This document shows positions 9,997 through 17,565 of a stretch of DNA of 64,000 nucleotides, in pieces. Origin of the DNA: a bacterium (lineage in GTDB: Bacteria; Planctomycetota; Planctomycetia; Kolteriales; Kolteriaceae); assembly GCA_019753235.1 (NCBI GenBank), contig JAIELF010000020.1, forward strand, positions 62,001 to 126,000, given 5' to 3'. The notes under the pieces are model-generated. The model had not been told where the DNA came from. It ran no database searches and saw only the letters and a list, made by a program, of their open reading frames with translations. Position 1 is the first letter of the stretch, and each line of letters starts with the position of its first letter. A program made the translations under genes and the position numbers.

Positions 9997-10824
9997 TCAT
10001 GAAGCTTCGGGGGTAGAAATTTGTGGGATTGGTGATCCAGGAAGTTCCCTGTCGGTGAACTCCTCTTTGATCGTCACGCCGCTGATTTGTTGGCGGCGCA
10101 TCTGGTCGGCGAGAGAGAGTATTCGCCGACACGCTTCGTCATGGCTAACTCCGCGGGCATAGATGTTCGAGATCAAGTTCCGCTTGGCGTCGGTGTCGCC
10201 GGCTTTGGGGGAGTAGGCCATGTACGCGGAAAGGCTCTCTGCCGTCAACAATCCGGGTCGTTCGCCGATAAGAAGGACAGCAACCTGCGGATGAAGTGTT
10301 TCGCCGACATCGTTGAGTAGTCCGACCCGGCAATAGCGTACGACGAATGGCCTTCCGACCCGCCAGCCAGCCCGGCGAGCTTGGTCGTTCAGCATCGGCA
10401 AGAGCGCGGGGACCTGGGTGGCGACCGCGGTCGCCGAGAGGCCGTCGCCGATGAATATCTGAAGGTCGGCCCTCGGTTCACACTCGTCCTTGATCCGCTC
10501 GATCCCCTCGGGCGAGAGTTGCCGACCCAAGTCTGGTCGAAGCAGATACTCTCGTTTGGACGTGGCGCGCGAGCAGACTTCAAACAATCGGTGTTCTGCG
10601 AGGAAGCCCGGGGGAAAGTCTCGGGCGAGGGAGAGTTCCGCCTGAACCGCGTCCCGGGCGGCAGCATGATCGGCCTTCAAGTCCAGATAGGTTTGTGTTC
10701 GGTAAGCCGGCCCGGCCCGACCAACTAAAACACGGGCTGGGGTGACTTTCTTCAGTTGAAGGAGCCATTCGGGAATGGGAAGAGAACGGTCTCCCTCGGG
10801 CATAGGGACGGGGGCATCGCTCAT
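9997..10824 (-). CDS. eutC: Ethanolamine ammonia-lyase small subunit
   Basis: The protein has 275 residues from an ATG at 10824 that overlaps the EutB stop as ATGA (10821-10824), so translation is coupled. A longer frame upstream lies inside EutB and is not used. It carries family marks: LTARVLVGRAG-like VTPARVLVGRAGPAY, IFIGDGLSATAV, and the HPQVAVLLIGERPGL block that helps form the adenosylcobalamin site with EutB. With EutB it splits ethanolamine into acetaldehyde and ammonia. The C-terminal tail after EEFTDRE is short and Pro/Ser-rich. Confidence 0.95.
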   Translation of the reverse strand: MSDAPVPMPEGDRSLPIPEWLLQLKKVTPARVLVGRAGPAYRTQTYLDLKADHAAARDAVQAELSLARDFPPGFLAEHRLFEVCSRATSKREYLLRPDLGRQLSPEGIERIKDECEPRADLQIFIGDGLSATAVATQVPALLPMLNDQARRAGWRVGRPFVVRYCRVGLLNDVGETLHPQVAVLLIGERPGLLTAESLSAYMAYSPKAGDTDAKRNLISNIYARGVSHDEACRRILSLADQMRRQQISGVTIKEEFTDRELPGSPIPQISTPEAS

Positions 10825-12230
10825 CGAGCCGCCTCCAGAAGTCCGCTCATCGTTCGAAAGAGTTCTTCTCGCCGGCCGGCGTTTCGAGCCGGGTCGCCAT
10901 TCCACGAGATCCCCTTGGACTCCAACCACTGGGCAAACTCCGGGGCGGGTCGAAGGTGGAACAGTTTTCGCAAGCTGACAGCGTCGTGGTAGCTTGTGGT
11001 TTGAAAGTTCAGCATGACATCGTCGGCACAGGGAACGCCCATGTAGAAATTGCAGCCGGCAGCGGTCAACATCACCAGCAGCCCATCGGTCGTGTTCTGA
11101 TCCGCGTCGACATGGTTGGTGTAACAGACGTCGCATCCCATCGGTAGGCCAAGGAGTTTCCCCATGAAATGATCTTCAAGCCCGGCCCGCTGAATCTGTC
11201 GTTCGTCGTAGAGGTACTCAGGCCCGATGAAGCCTATCACCGAGTTGACCAAGAACGGGTCGAAGAGTCGGGCAACGCCGTAGGCGCGTGCTTCTAAGGT
11301 GAGTTGGTCCACGCCATGATGGGCCTCGGCCGAAAGCGAGCTTCCCTGGCCGGTCTCGAAATACATTACCTGCGATCCGACCCACGCCACGTCGCGCGTC
11401 CGATGGTGATCGAGCACACGCTGGCGACCTTCGTCGAGTTGCGCCAGGCCCGTGCCAAATGATTCGTTGGCCTGCTGCGTTCCCGCGATCGACTGAAAGA
11501 GAAGATCGACGGGGGCTCCTCGCTCCATGGCCGCCAACTGGGTAGTCACATGCGAGAGAACACACGTCTGCGTCGGGATTTGAAGGGCTTGGACCAATTG
11601 CTGGAGGACACGAAGAATCGCTCCGACGGAATTGACCGACTCGGTGGCGGGGTTGACGCCGATGACTGCGTCGCCGCAACCAAAGAGCAGACCATCGAGC
11701 GTCGATAGAAGGATCCCGTCCAAGGAGTCGGACGGATGGTTCGGTTGCACACGAATACCGAGAGTGCCGGGCAGTCCCATCGTGTTTCGGCAACGGGTCA
11801 CGTTTCGAATCTTGGATGCCGCCACGATCAGATCCTTATTGCTCATCAACTTGGCGACAGCGGCGGCAAGTTCCGGCGTGATGGCACGGTGGAGCCCTTT
11901 AAGGACCGTGTCATTGGTTTCGTCGAGCAGAAGAAACTCGCGAAACTCACCGACCGTCATCGACTGAATCGAGGCGAAGCCGGCAGCATCATGATGATCG
12001 AGGATTGCTCGCGAGACATCATCCCTGTCCGGGTCAATCACCGGCCGATCGACGATCTCCCCGAGCGGCACGTCGGCAAGGGCCATCTTCGCAGCAACAC
12101 GTTCCCGCTGATTCGCGGCAGCGATCTCCGCCAACTGGTCGCCCGACTTCTCATCGTTCGCTTTGGCCAGGAGGATCCGAAGATCTGCGAAGGAGTAGCG
12201 CTCCCCTCGTACGGTTGCCGAGTAAGACAT
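10821..12230 (-). CDS. eutB: Ethanolamine ammonia-lyase large subunit
   Basis: The protein has 469 residues, full length for EutB. It contains the conserved blocks NTMGLPGTLGIRVQPNHP (substrate/cofactor barrel), LSHVTTQL, AWVGSQVMYFETGQG and MGCDVCYTNHVDADQNT. It is the catalytic adenosylcobalamin-dependent subunit and is coupled to EutC by a 4-base overlap. No shell proteins, EutA reactivase, EutT adenosyltransferase or aldehyde dehydrogenase lie nearby. It therefore probably works in the cytosol, as in other bacteria with only eutBC. No cobalamin riboswitch sequence was recognised in the upstream 590 bp. Confidence 0.97.
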   Translation of the reverse strand: MSYSATVRGERYSFADLRILLAKANDEKSGDQLAEIAAANQRERVAAKMALADVPLGEIVDRPVIDPDRDDVSRAILDHHDAAGFASIQSMTVGEFREFLLLDETNDTVLKGLHRAITPELAAAVAKLMSNKDLIVAASKIRNVTRCRNTMGLPGTLGIRVQPNHPSDSLDGILLSTLDGLLFGCGDAVIGVNPATESVNSVGAILRVLQQLVQALQIPTQTCVLSHVTTQLAAMERGAPVDLLFQSIAGTQQANESFGTGLAQLDEGRQRVLDHHRTRDVAWVGSQVMYFETGQGSSLSAEAHHGVDQLTLEARAYGVARLFDPFLVNSVIGFIGPEYLYDERQIQRAGLEDHFMGKLLGLPMGCDVCYTNHVDADQNTTDGLLVMLTAAGCNFYMGVPCADDVMLNFQTTSYHDAVSLRKLFHLRPAPEFAQWLESKGISWNGDPARNAGRREELFRTMSGLLEAAR

Positions 12231-12823
12231 CGTCAGATCCTCGCTTTGGCTGCTCGGATCTACTCTGAAGCGACATTTCCCAGATGGATCCCATGAGCTT
12301 CGATTCGTCCAAGATACCGACCCAGTCTCCCGGACTCAACGGTTTCCCGGTCACTCACAAACAGAGATACTCCCATAATGCCCGCCATGGGAGAAGTGTT
12401 GTCTGCCGATACTCGCTTTTCACGGAGTTGGTGCGGAGGAACGGTGCAAAGTTCCCGGAGTGGAGAAAGAGATCTCGATCAGCGAATAAAACGGTGATCG
12501 TCTCACCCGAAGTCGGAGGATCGGGAGGCTGATCATAGCCATGAGATCGATGGGCCTTGTATGACTCATTGCCCCGAGAAACGTGATTCAATGAAGACAG
12601 TTGTTGGTGCGGCGCAGCGGAACCAACAGCGGACATCGGCCGTGCTCTTGATGATCTCCATATTCTGGCAGACGGAATGCGACTTCTGTCGCGGTCATGA
12701 TGAGGCACGCCCATTGCGGGAGCCCGAGAAGACGAAAAGGACGAGAGTAGCTGTCGGAACAAAACTCCATGCTCTATGATGGCCGCAACAATTGATGCAC
12801 CCTTGGACGAGGAGTCTCCCCGC
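12231..12823. other. 593-bp divergent intergenic region
   Basis: This separates divergent eutB and the transglutaminase-like gene and must hold both promoters. Open frames here (for example 12355-12825 minus) have no family resemblance or ribosome site. No B12 riboswitch core or strong hairpin was noticed. Confidence 0.4.
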
Positions 12824-14137
12824 ATGACGGAATGTCGCGTATCACTTGCGTTGTGTTCATCCGCGATCCTTTTGTTCCTTGCTGCTACCGATGTCCGTGC
12901 CCAATTCGATTACGTCAACGGTTGGCAGGGTCAGCTCTTTCCATCCTACATCGTCGCCACGGCAACCATGAGAGCCGAGAACGCCCAAGCCGCGCCCGAA
13001 GCGATCAACGACGACGGACAGCAAGAAAGTGACGAGGGAGACGCAGGCAAGGCAGAAGAGGAAGGTGATGCCCCGCAACCCCGCGAAGAGGAACCCGACG
13101 ATGGAAACATTCTAGGCGATCCAGAAACGATGAGGTTACTCGGGGTTGTCGTCTCGGCCGAGGAAGAGAACACACCCATTGTTGTCGAGATTGAAGCTCC
13201 GGGGATTCTCGAAACCAGTCGCTGGTCGGGTGTTCTGGAAGAGGCGAATACGGAGTACACAGTCTTTCCTTCTCTCAAGTTCAACTTCAAAGCACTGATC
13301 GCCAATTCCCAGGCGATCCCGCTGGCGGTCACGTACCGCGTGACACTGGGAGATAACGACCCCGCGGAACACACGGTCAACATGACACTTCGTTCGATTA
13401 ATGACTGCCCCATTGCGATCATCTATGATCAGAACGACGTTGAAGATATTTCGTTCATGTTCGCAGCATACGTGAATGAGCAACACCCGTTCGTCGACAA
13501 GATTCTCCGGGAAGCGCTCAATAAAGGCGTCGTCAGTTCATTCGATGGTTACCAATCCGGCAATGTCGAGTCGGTGATTCGCCAGGTCTATGCGATTTGG
13601 GACGCTCTTAGTCGTCGGGACGTTCGCTATAGCAACATCACGGCCTCCGTGGCCGAAAATCAGATGGTCCCGTCTCAACATGTGCGTCTCATCGATCAGT
13701 CGATCAACAATGCTCAGGCAAACTGCGTGGATGGCAGCGTGCTCTTAGCGTCGCTGCTTCGAAAGATCGACATTGAGCCGGCACTCGTTTTGATGCCGGG
13801 CCATTGCTATCTCGCGTTTGCACTGGATGCCGAGGGGAAACAATGGATGGGACTGGAAACGACGTTGATGGGTGCCCAGGGTCTCGACGTACCACCGGAT
13901 GTGGAGAGTGACAAAATTGTCGGCCCGAAGTTTCAGAGAGAGAAGTCTTGGTTGACTCTCCGAGCGGCGATGGGCGTCGGTAACAAGAATCTCGCCGAGC
14001 AACAGCCAAAGTTCGCAGAAGAGAACTCGGTGGCTTATCAATTCATTCAGGTCGCCCAAGCCCGGCGCAAGGGGATCCTTCCCATCGCATTTGATTCCAG
14101 CGAGCGATTCAATTCCTCCAAAGGTACACCGGAGTGA
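12824..14137 (+). CDS. Exported transglutaminase-like protein
   Basis: The ATG at 12824 has GAGGAG about 10 bases upstream and opens a clear signal peptide (MTECRVSLALCSSAILLFLA, cleavage near RAQ), giving 437 residues. A Glu/Asp-rich linker (about 60-100) follows. The second half has the cysteine-peptidase/transglutaminase arrangement NCVDGSVLLASLLRKI (candidate nucleophile Cys in NCVDG) and GHCYLAF (candidate His), with an acidic residue after it. This matches planctomycete transglutaminase-like proteins of unknown substrate. It may crosslink or cleave proteins in the periplasm or envelope. Confidence 0.75.
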   Translation: MTECRVSLALCSSAILLFLAATDVRAQFDYVNGWQGQLFPSYIVATATMRAENAQAAPEAINDDGQQESDEGDAGKAEEEGDAPQPREEEPDDGNILGDPETMRLLGVVVSAEEENTPIVVEIEAPGILETSRWSGVLEEANTEYTVFPSLKFNFKALIANSQAIPLAVTYRVTLGDNDPAEHTVNMTLRSINDCPIAIIYDQNDVEDISFMFAAYVNEQHPFVDKILREALNKGVVSSFDGYQSGNVESVIRQVYAIWDALSRRDVRYSNITASVAENQMVPSQHVRLIDQSINNAQANCVDGSVLLASLLRKIDIEPALVLMPGHCYLAFALDAEGKQWMGLETTLMGAQGLDVPPDVESDKIVGPKFQREKSWLTLRAAMGVGNKNLAEQQPKFAEENSVAYQFIQVAQARRKGILPIAFDSSERFNSSKGTPE

Positions 14138-14499
14138 ATCACCGACTCGAATAAAGCCAGCGGTCGCGATACGCCCTCGGATGAACCAGTCCGCGACCCC
14201 AAAAGTAGCTTGGGGGAACGTTCCCCCAGCAGAGTTTGCCGCGATGTCTGCCGCGTCCGTTTCGGCTGCGCCTTCGCTTCAGGCTGATGCCTTGGACAGA
14301 TGAAAACCTCGCCTTCGAAGTGGATCAGAAAACCAGAGCAGGTCAGAGGGATCAGTTGTTGCCGCCGAACGTTATTGCAAATTCTGCCAGCCGTCGGTCC
14401 CCGCACATCGGGGAGTCATCTAAACCAGCGTTATCGGATTTTCACTTGCAAGAGTGCTCGATTATCCCCAATAACGAAGCCCCTGCTGTGACGAGCCGA
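14138..14499. other. 362-bp convergent intergenic region with an 18-bp perfect palindrome
   Basis: No gene is seen. Bases 14211-14228 read TGGGGGAACGTTCCCCCA, a perfect 18-bp palindrome 75 bp after the transglutaminase-like stop. Its position between convergent genes favours a terminator-type hairpin. The lack of a T-run and the absence of a loop would also fit a protein-binding site. Confidence 0.45.
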
Positions 14500-15222
14500 T
14501 TACCGCTTCCGCCGCCACCCGTAAGCGGCGACGCTCAAAGATCCAATAGCACTGAGGAAGAAGGTTGAGGCTTCCGGGACGGTAGTCGTGCCTACGACCT
14601 GGCCAACAAACCGAACGGTCACTCCAACTTCTGGGTAAAAGGCCGTGAAATCGATTGGAATCTGGAGTGTCGATGTCGATCCGCTCTGCGAGAACGAGCC
14701 TAAGGCCGCGGGCGTGCTGAGAAAGGAAAGTCCGGTGATATTTTCCGATGCCGATCCGAAAATGCCACCCACTTGGACGAGGCCGGCCAGGAATGTCGCC
14801 GTCGCGTTGGCCGCGAAATTCGTGCCCACGATGGGCGTCGGGCCACCAACAAGATCCAGCGCGCCCCCCCGTAATGTTGCGACCACAAAAATTGTCGACG
14901 CTGCAAAATCGGCCGGCGCGGCACCTGGATTAAACGGTCCGAGTTGTTCGATGAAATCGAGATTCCAACCGCCGGGGAGCTGTAGCGAACCGCCCGTGAC
15001 GTCTGCCTCAAACGTGCCCTGAATCTGCGCGGTCAGGCTGCCTGGCAATTGTGGAGACAAGGGCGACCCCCCGCCGATAGTCACGGTGGCGGTCAAGGCG
15101 CTCAAATTCGAATCGATCGTGAAGGTGGCAGCGAAGGCATTGAGCGCTGCGTTGTCGATGATGAAGAGTGCGAGTAAACAGATCGCGATTGAACGAAGGT
15201 GCGCATTGAAACTGCGAGGCAT
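14500..15222 (-). CDS. PEP-CTERM sorting-domain exported protein
   Basis: The protein has 240 residues. The N-terminal signal peptide (SIAICLLALFIIDNAALNAF) is followed by a beta-rich Gly/Thr/Ser body. The C-terminus has the full PEP-CTERM signal: VPEAS, a hydrophobic segment and the basic end GWRRKR. Such proteins are exported, processed by exosortase and placed at the cell surface or in extracellular matrix. No exosortase is in the window. A second PEP-CTERM gene lies at 58572-59393. Confidence 0.88.
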   Translation of the reverse strand: MPRSFNAHLRSIAICLLALFIIDNAALNAFAATFTIDSNLSALTATVTIGGGSPLSPQLPGSLTAQIQGTFEADVTGGSLQLPGGWNLDFIEQLGPFNPGAAPADFAASTIFVVATLRGGALDLVGGPTPIVGTNFAANATATFLAGLVQVGGIFGSASENITGLSFLSTPAALGSFSQSGSTSTLQIPIDFTAFYPEVGVTVRFVGQVVGTTTVPEASTFFLSAIGSLSVAAYGWRRKR

Positions 15223-15410
15223 AACTAGACTCCCACGAGATGTGAATTGCTGAAATGCAATTTGGGAAGTCTGCGCCGCAGATGCCGAGCAAAGTCGGGA
15301 AATCCGCCCAAACGGTCAGTGGCCTGATCATCTAGCATGTGGCCCCCCATTGATAGCGAATTCACCCGGGAATCTTTAAATAAATGACAAAGATGTTCCT
15401 CGCGAGCTCA

Positions 15411-15773
15411 TCAAACCTTTTGCTTTTCCAATCCCTTGATGAGTCCGGAGAGAATCTTGGATAGTTCTCCGAGTTCTGACTTGAGATGAGTTTGTTGTTC
15501 GGTCTTGACCAGGCTTCGGCGGTTAGCCAACTCAAGTAGCGGAACGCATTCCTGAACGGAACCTCTCGCAATGCCGAAGAAATTTCGCCGGTCAGGCTTC
15601 GTGAATCCGCCGTTCCCCTCGGCGATGTTCATCGCAATGGAGAGAGAGGCTCTATTGAGTTGATCAACGAGGAAACCGTAACCGCGCGGGAATGATTCGG
15701 TGGCCGAACAAATGGTGTCGGCGAAATCAACGGCTTTCTGGTAGACGAGCAACTTCTCGAACGCGAACGCCAT
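15411..15773 (-). CDS. Four-helix-bundle protein (S23/IVP, Avd-like), copy 1
   Basis: The protein has 120 residues from MAFAFEKLLVYQKAVDFAD; the longer frame to 15830 runs into the structured leader and is not used. It belongs to the small four-helix-bundle family first seen as ORFs in 23S rRNA intervening sequences and related to Avd of diversity-generating retroelements. Signature regions are LVYQKAVDFA, SFPRGYGFLVDQLNRASLSI, NIAEGNGG, RNFFGIARGSVQEC and LSGLIKGLE. It is the same length as the second copy at 16701-17063 and clearly homologous along its whole length. No reverse transcriptase or template repeat is nearby. The function of free-standing members is not established; RNA binding is a reasonable inference. 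Confidence 0.88.
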   Translation of the reverse strand: MAFAFEKLLVYQKAVDFADTICSATESFPRGYGFLVDQLNRASLSIAMNIAEGNGGFTKPDRRNFFGIARGSVQECVPLLELANRRSLVKTEQQTHLKSELGELSKILSGLIKGLEKQKV

Positions 15774-15936
15774 CAGATCATTCCGAAGACAAGAGAGTAG
15801 AAAGTGGAGAGTAGACCGAGTGGAGGGCAATCCGGTTCGCCGACCCGGCGCCGTTGGTCGATGTCTTTTTGGTCGTTTCTACTCTCTACTTTCTCTCCTC
15901 CACTCTCTATTGCCGCTTCGCGGCAATCGGGGCGAG
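15774..15936 (-). repeat. Structured leader of four-helix-bundle cassette 1
   Basis: Read leftward, the leader has three parts. First is CTCGCCCCG (15928-15936), identical to the last nine bases of tRNA-Pro. Next is a hairpin with an 8-bp stem, ATTGCCGC/GCGGCAAT (15909-15927). Last is a long stem whose arms 15799-15815 and 15878-15894 match at 16 of 17 positions around a 62-base loop. The coding start is 25 bases further. The same layout with different sequence precedes copy 2, which argues that the folding is kept by selection or by shared descent of a mobile unit. Confidence 0.6.
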
Positions 15937-16022
15937 AAGACACCAGTTGAACTTTTTGTGGCCGGGGTTAGGGCGTGGGCGTCTGGAGTCAAGGATCTGT
16001 GCTTCGGACGGATGTCGTGACA

Positions 16023-16466
16023 TCAGGGAGTTGCGTCCTCATGTGAACCATCGCAGGCGGTCATTTCTGCGACCGAAAGCTCATAGCACCATGCTTCCGC
16101 AGTCTTGAATGCATACACACCCCGCCGGGTCGGATTCGGTCGGGAGAGGTCGTAGAACTTTGCTCCATCTTCGATGATGCACCGAAGATGTAGTCTCAAC
16201 CGATCGGGTACTGTCGTCTTCCGCAACCAGAGCGCCTGTCGCAACTTTACCCAATGCTCACCGCTCACGAAACCCAAATGACAACCCCATTCCATGCAGC
16301 AGTAAGCGCTGTCTCGGCGGAAAGTGAGCACCAGATCAATAAAGCCCGTTTCGAACGTCGCAGTGATGCCGTAGTCCGGGGGCTTCGTGGCCTCCGGATG
16401 GTTCGGATCGACACCGCGGTTTTCAGCCAGGAGTGCCGCAAATGTGTCGGAGATGTCGATTTTCAC
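16023..16466 (-). CDS. Hypothetical protein between the two four-helix-bundle cassettes
   Basis: The protein has 147 residues and is soluble. It has an aromatic/Cys-rich middle (DSAYCCMEWGCHLGF) and a regular-looking C-terminal part (RLRLHLRCIIEDGAKFYDL, then GVYAFKTAEAWCYELSV). The codon pattern looks real, but no ribosome site is evident and I do not recognise the family. Together with four-helix-bundle copy 2 it lies inside the 1.3-kb segment bounded by repeats of the tRNA-Pro 3' end. Confidence 0.5.
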   Translation of the reverse strand: MKIDISDTFAALLAENRGVDPNHPEATKPPDYGITATFETGFIDLVLTFRRDSAYCCMEWGCHLGFVSGEHWVKLRQALWLRKTTVPDRLRLHLRCIIEDGAKFYDLSRPNPTRRGVYAFKTAEAWCYELSVAEMTACDGSHEDATP

Positions 16467-16700
16467 GAAAAGATGATACCGAGCGATTCTGGCATTTCAA
16501 GCCAATGGTCGAGATCGCTGGATAACGAAAGGCCAAATTGCTTGGTCTTCAGTGTCAATCCGCCATCGACCGCGAGGACCTGTCAGTCAATGCCAAAAGT
16601 CGGAGCGACGGGCGAAGACATCTCTTCCGGCGGTTGCTGGCAACTTGCCAGAGAACGTCCGACGTGTTGGGGATGATGTCACGAAAGTTCGTCGCTGCCG

Positions 16701-17063
16701 TCAGGTTTCCCGATTCTCCAGCCCCTTGATCAGGCCGGAGATCATCTTCGCAATGACCTCAAGCTCTTCCTTGAATGACTGATGTCTTGAAGGCTCAAGA
16801 AGGCCACGTCGACGTGCGACTTCAAGAAGTGGAACACACTCTTGCACCGAGCCCCGAGCTATCACGAAAAAATTCCGTCGATCCGCCTTCGTGAATCGGC
16901 CGTTACCCTCCGCGAGATTCGTCGCAATGGAAAGAGCGGCGCGGTTCAACTGGTCCGAAAGAAATCCAAAACCACGGGGGAAGTGTTGAGTGAGTTCGGC
17001 GACCGCATCAGCCAGCGAAACCGCTCGCTGATAGACTTCGAGGTTCTCGAACATGAAGGCCAT
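16701..17063 (-). CDS. Four-helix-bundle protein (S23/IVP, Avd-like), copy 2
   Basis: The protein has 120 residues, starting MAFMFENLEVYQRAVSLAD, and is co-linear with copy 1. It shares HFPRGFGFLSDQLNRAALSI, NLAEGNG, RNFFVIARGSVQECVPLLE and ISGLIKGLE with it. It starts 47 bases after its own long-stem leader and lies directly downstream of tRNA-Pro on the same strand. The two copies differ by many conservative substitutions, so this is not a recent duplication, or else they arrived separately. A role in RNA binding or element maintenance is inferred from S23/Avd relatives only. Confidence 0.88.
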   Translation of the reverse strand: MAFMFENLEVYQRAVSLADAVAELTQHFPRGFGFLSDQLNRAALSIATNLAEGNGRFTKADRRNFFVIARGSVQECVPLLEVARRRGLLEPSRHQSFKEELEVIAKMISGLIKGLENRET

Positions 17064-17251
17064 GACGAGAGAGGCTCCCGGAAATCGCGGATCGCTGGAA
17101 GGAAGAATCGAAGAGGAGCAGTGGTACAGGTGAGCAGTTGACCGCAGGAGAGATCGGCCGGCGAATCATGCCTTGATGAATTCTCAATCTTCTATTCTTT
17201 CGCCTGTTCTCCTGCTCCACTTCTCTCCTGCTCTATTCGCCTCTGGCGAAT
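17064..17251 (-). repeat. Structured leader of four-helix-bundle cassette 2
   Basis: Directly after the tRNA-Pro 3' end comes a hairpin with a 7-bp stem, ATTCGCC/GGCGAAT (17235-17251). A purine-rich stretch follows, then a long stem whose arms 17111-17132 and 17201-17222 match at 17 of 22 positions around a 68-base loop. Parts and order are the same as in leader 1. The first hairpin has no U-run after it, so it does not look like an ordinary tRNA terminator. Confidence 0.6.
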
Positions 17252-17325
17252 CGGGGCGAGAGGATTTGAACCTCCGGCCTCATGATCCCGAACCATGCGC
17301 TCTAGCCAAGCTGAGCTACGCCCCG
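17252..17325 (-). tRNA. tRNA-Pro(CGG)
   Basis: A full 74-base cloverleaf is present: acceptor stem CGGGGCG/CGCCCCG, with the C1-G72 pair typical of bacterial tRNA-Pro. The D arm is GCTC...GAGC, and the anticodon arm CATGG-TTCGGGA-TCATG gives anticodon CGG followed by G37. The T arm is GGAGG-TTCAAAT-CCTCT. The CCA end is not encoded. A good promoter lies upstream and a four-helix-bundle cassette abuts the 3' end. Confidence 0.96.
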
Positions 17326-17336
17326 TGTTAGGAAAA

Positions 17337-17364
17337 GTTTTACGGGATCTTCAAACCCTGTCAA
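17337..17364 (-). promoter_or_regulatory. Sigma-70-type promoter of tRNA-Pro
   Basis: On the minus strand TTGACA (17359-17364) and TAAAAC (17337-17342) are 16 bases apart, and the -10 ends 11 bases before the tRNA 5' end. The -35 is a perfect consensus. Confidence 0.7.
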
Positions 17365-17565
17365 CACAAGGTCTTCCGGCCCAAAAAACGCTCAGACATC
17401 GCACGGCACAAGTACCCTTAGGCGAAGAGCTTTGGATCGGGGAGAACGACGCGACTCGACAACATTTTCAACAGACTCGCCAGTCCGTACCCAACTTCCC
17501 TTGGCAGGTTTCCGCCGCTGAACAAAACTCGCGCGAGAGATCTTTTCGATGGATGAGGAAACAGA

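Noticed and set aside
9997..12230. Ethanolamine-utilisation microcompartment
   Set aside because: Only eutB and eutC are present; no shell, reactivase, adenosyltransferase or aldehyde dehydrogenase genes are nearby.
12355..12825. 156-codon minus-strand frame upstream of eutB
   Set aside because: Arg/Ser-rich shadow-like composition, no ribosome site, overlaps the start of the transglutaminase-like gene.
15411..17063. Diversity-generating retroelement (Avd-like proteins present)
   Set aside because: No reverse transcriptase, template repeat or variable repeat was found in the window.
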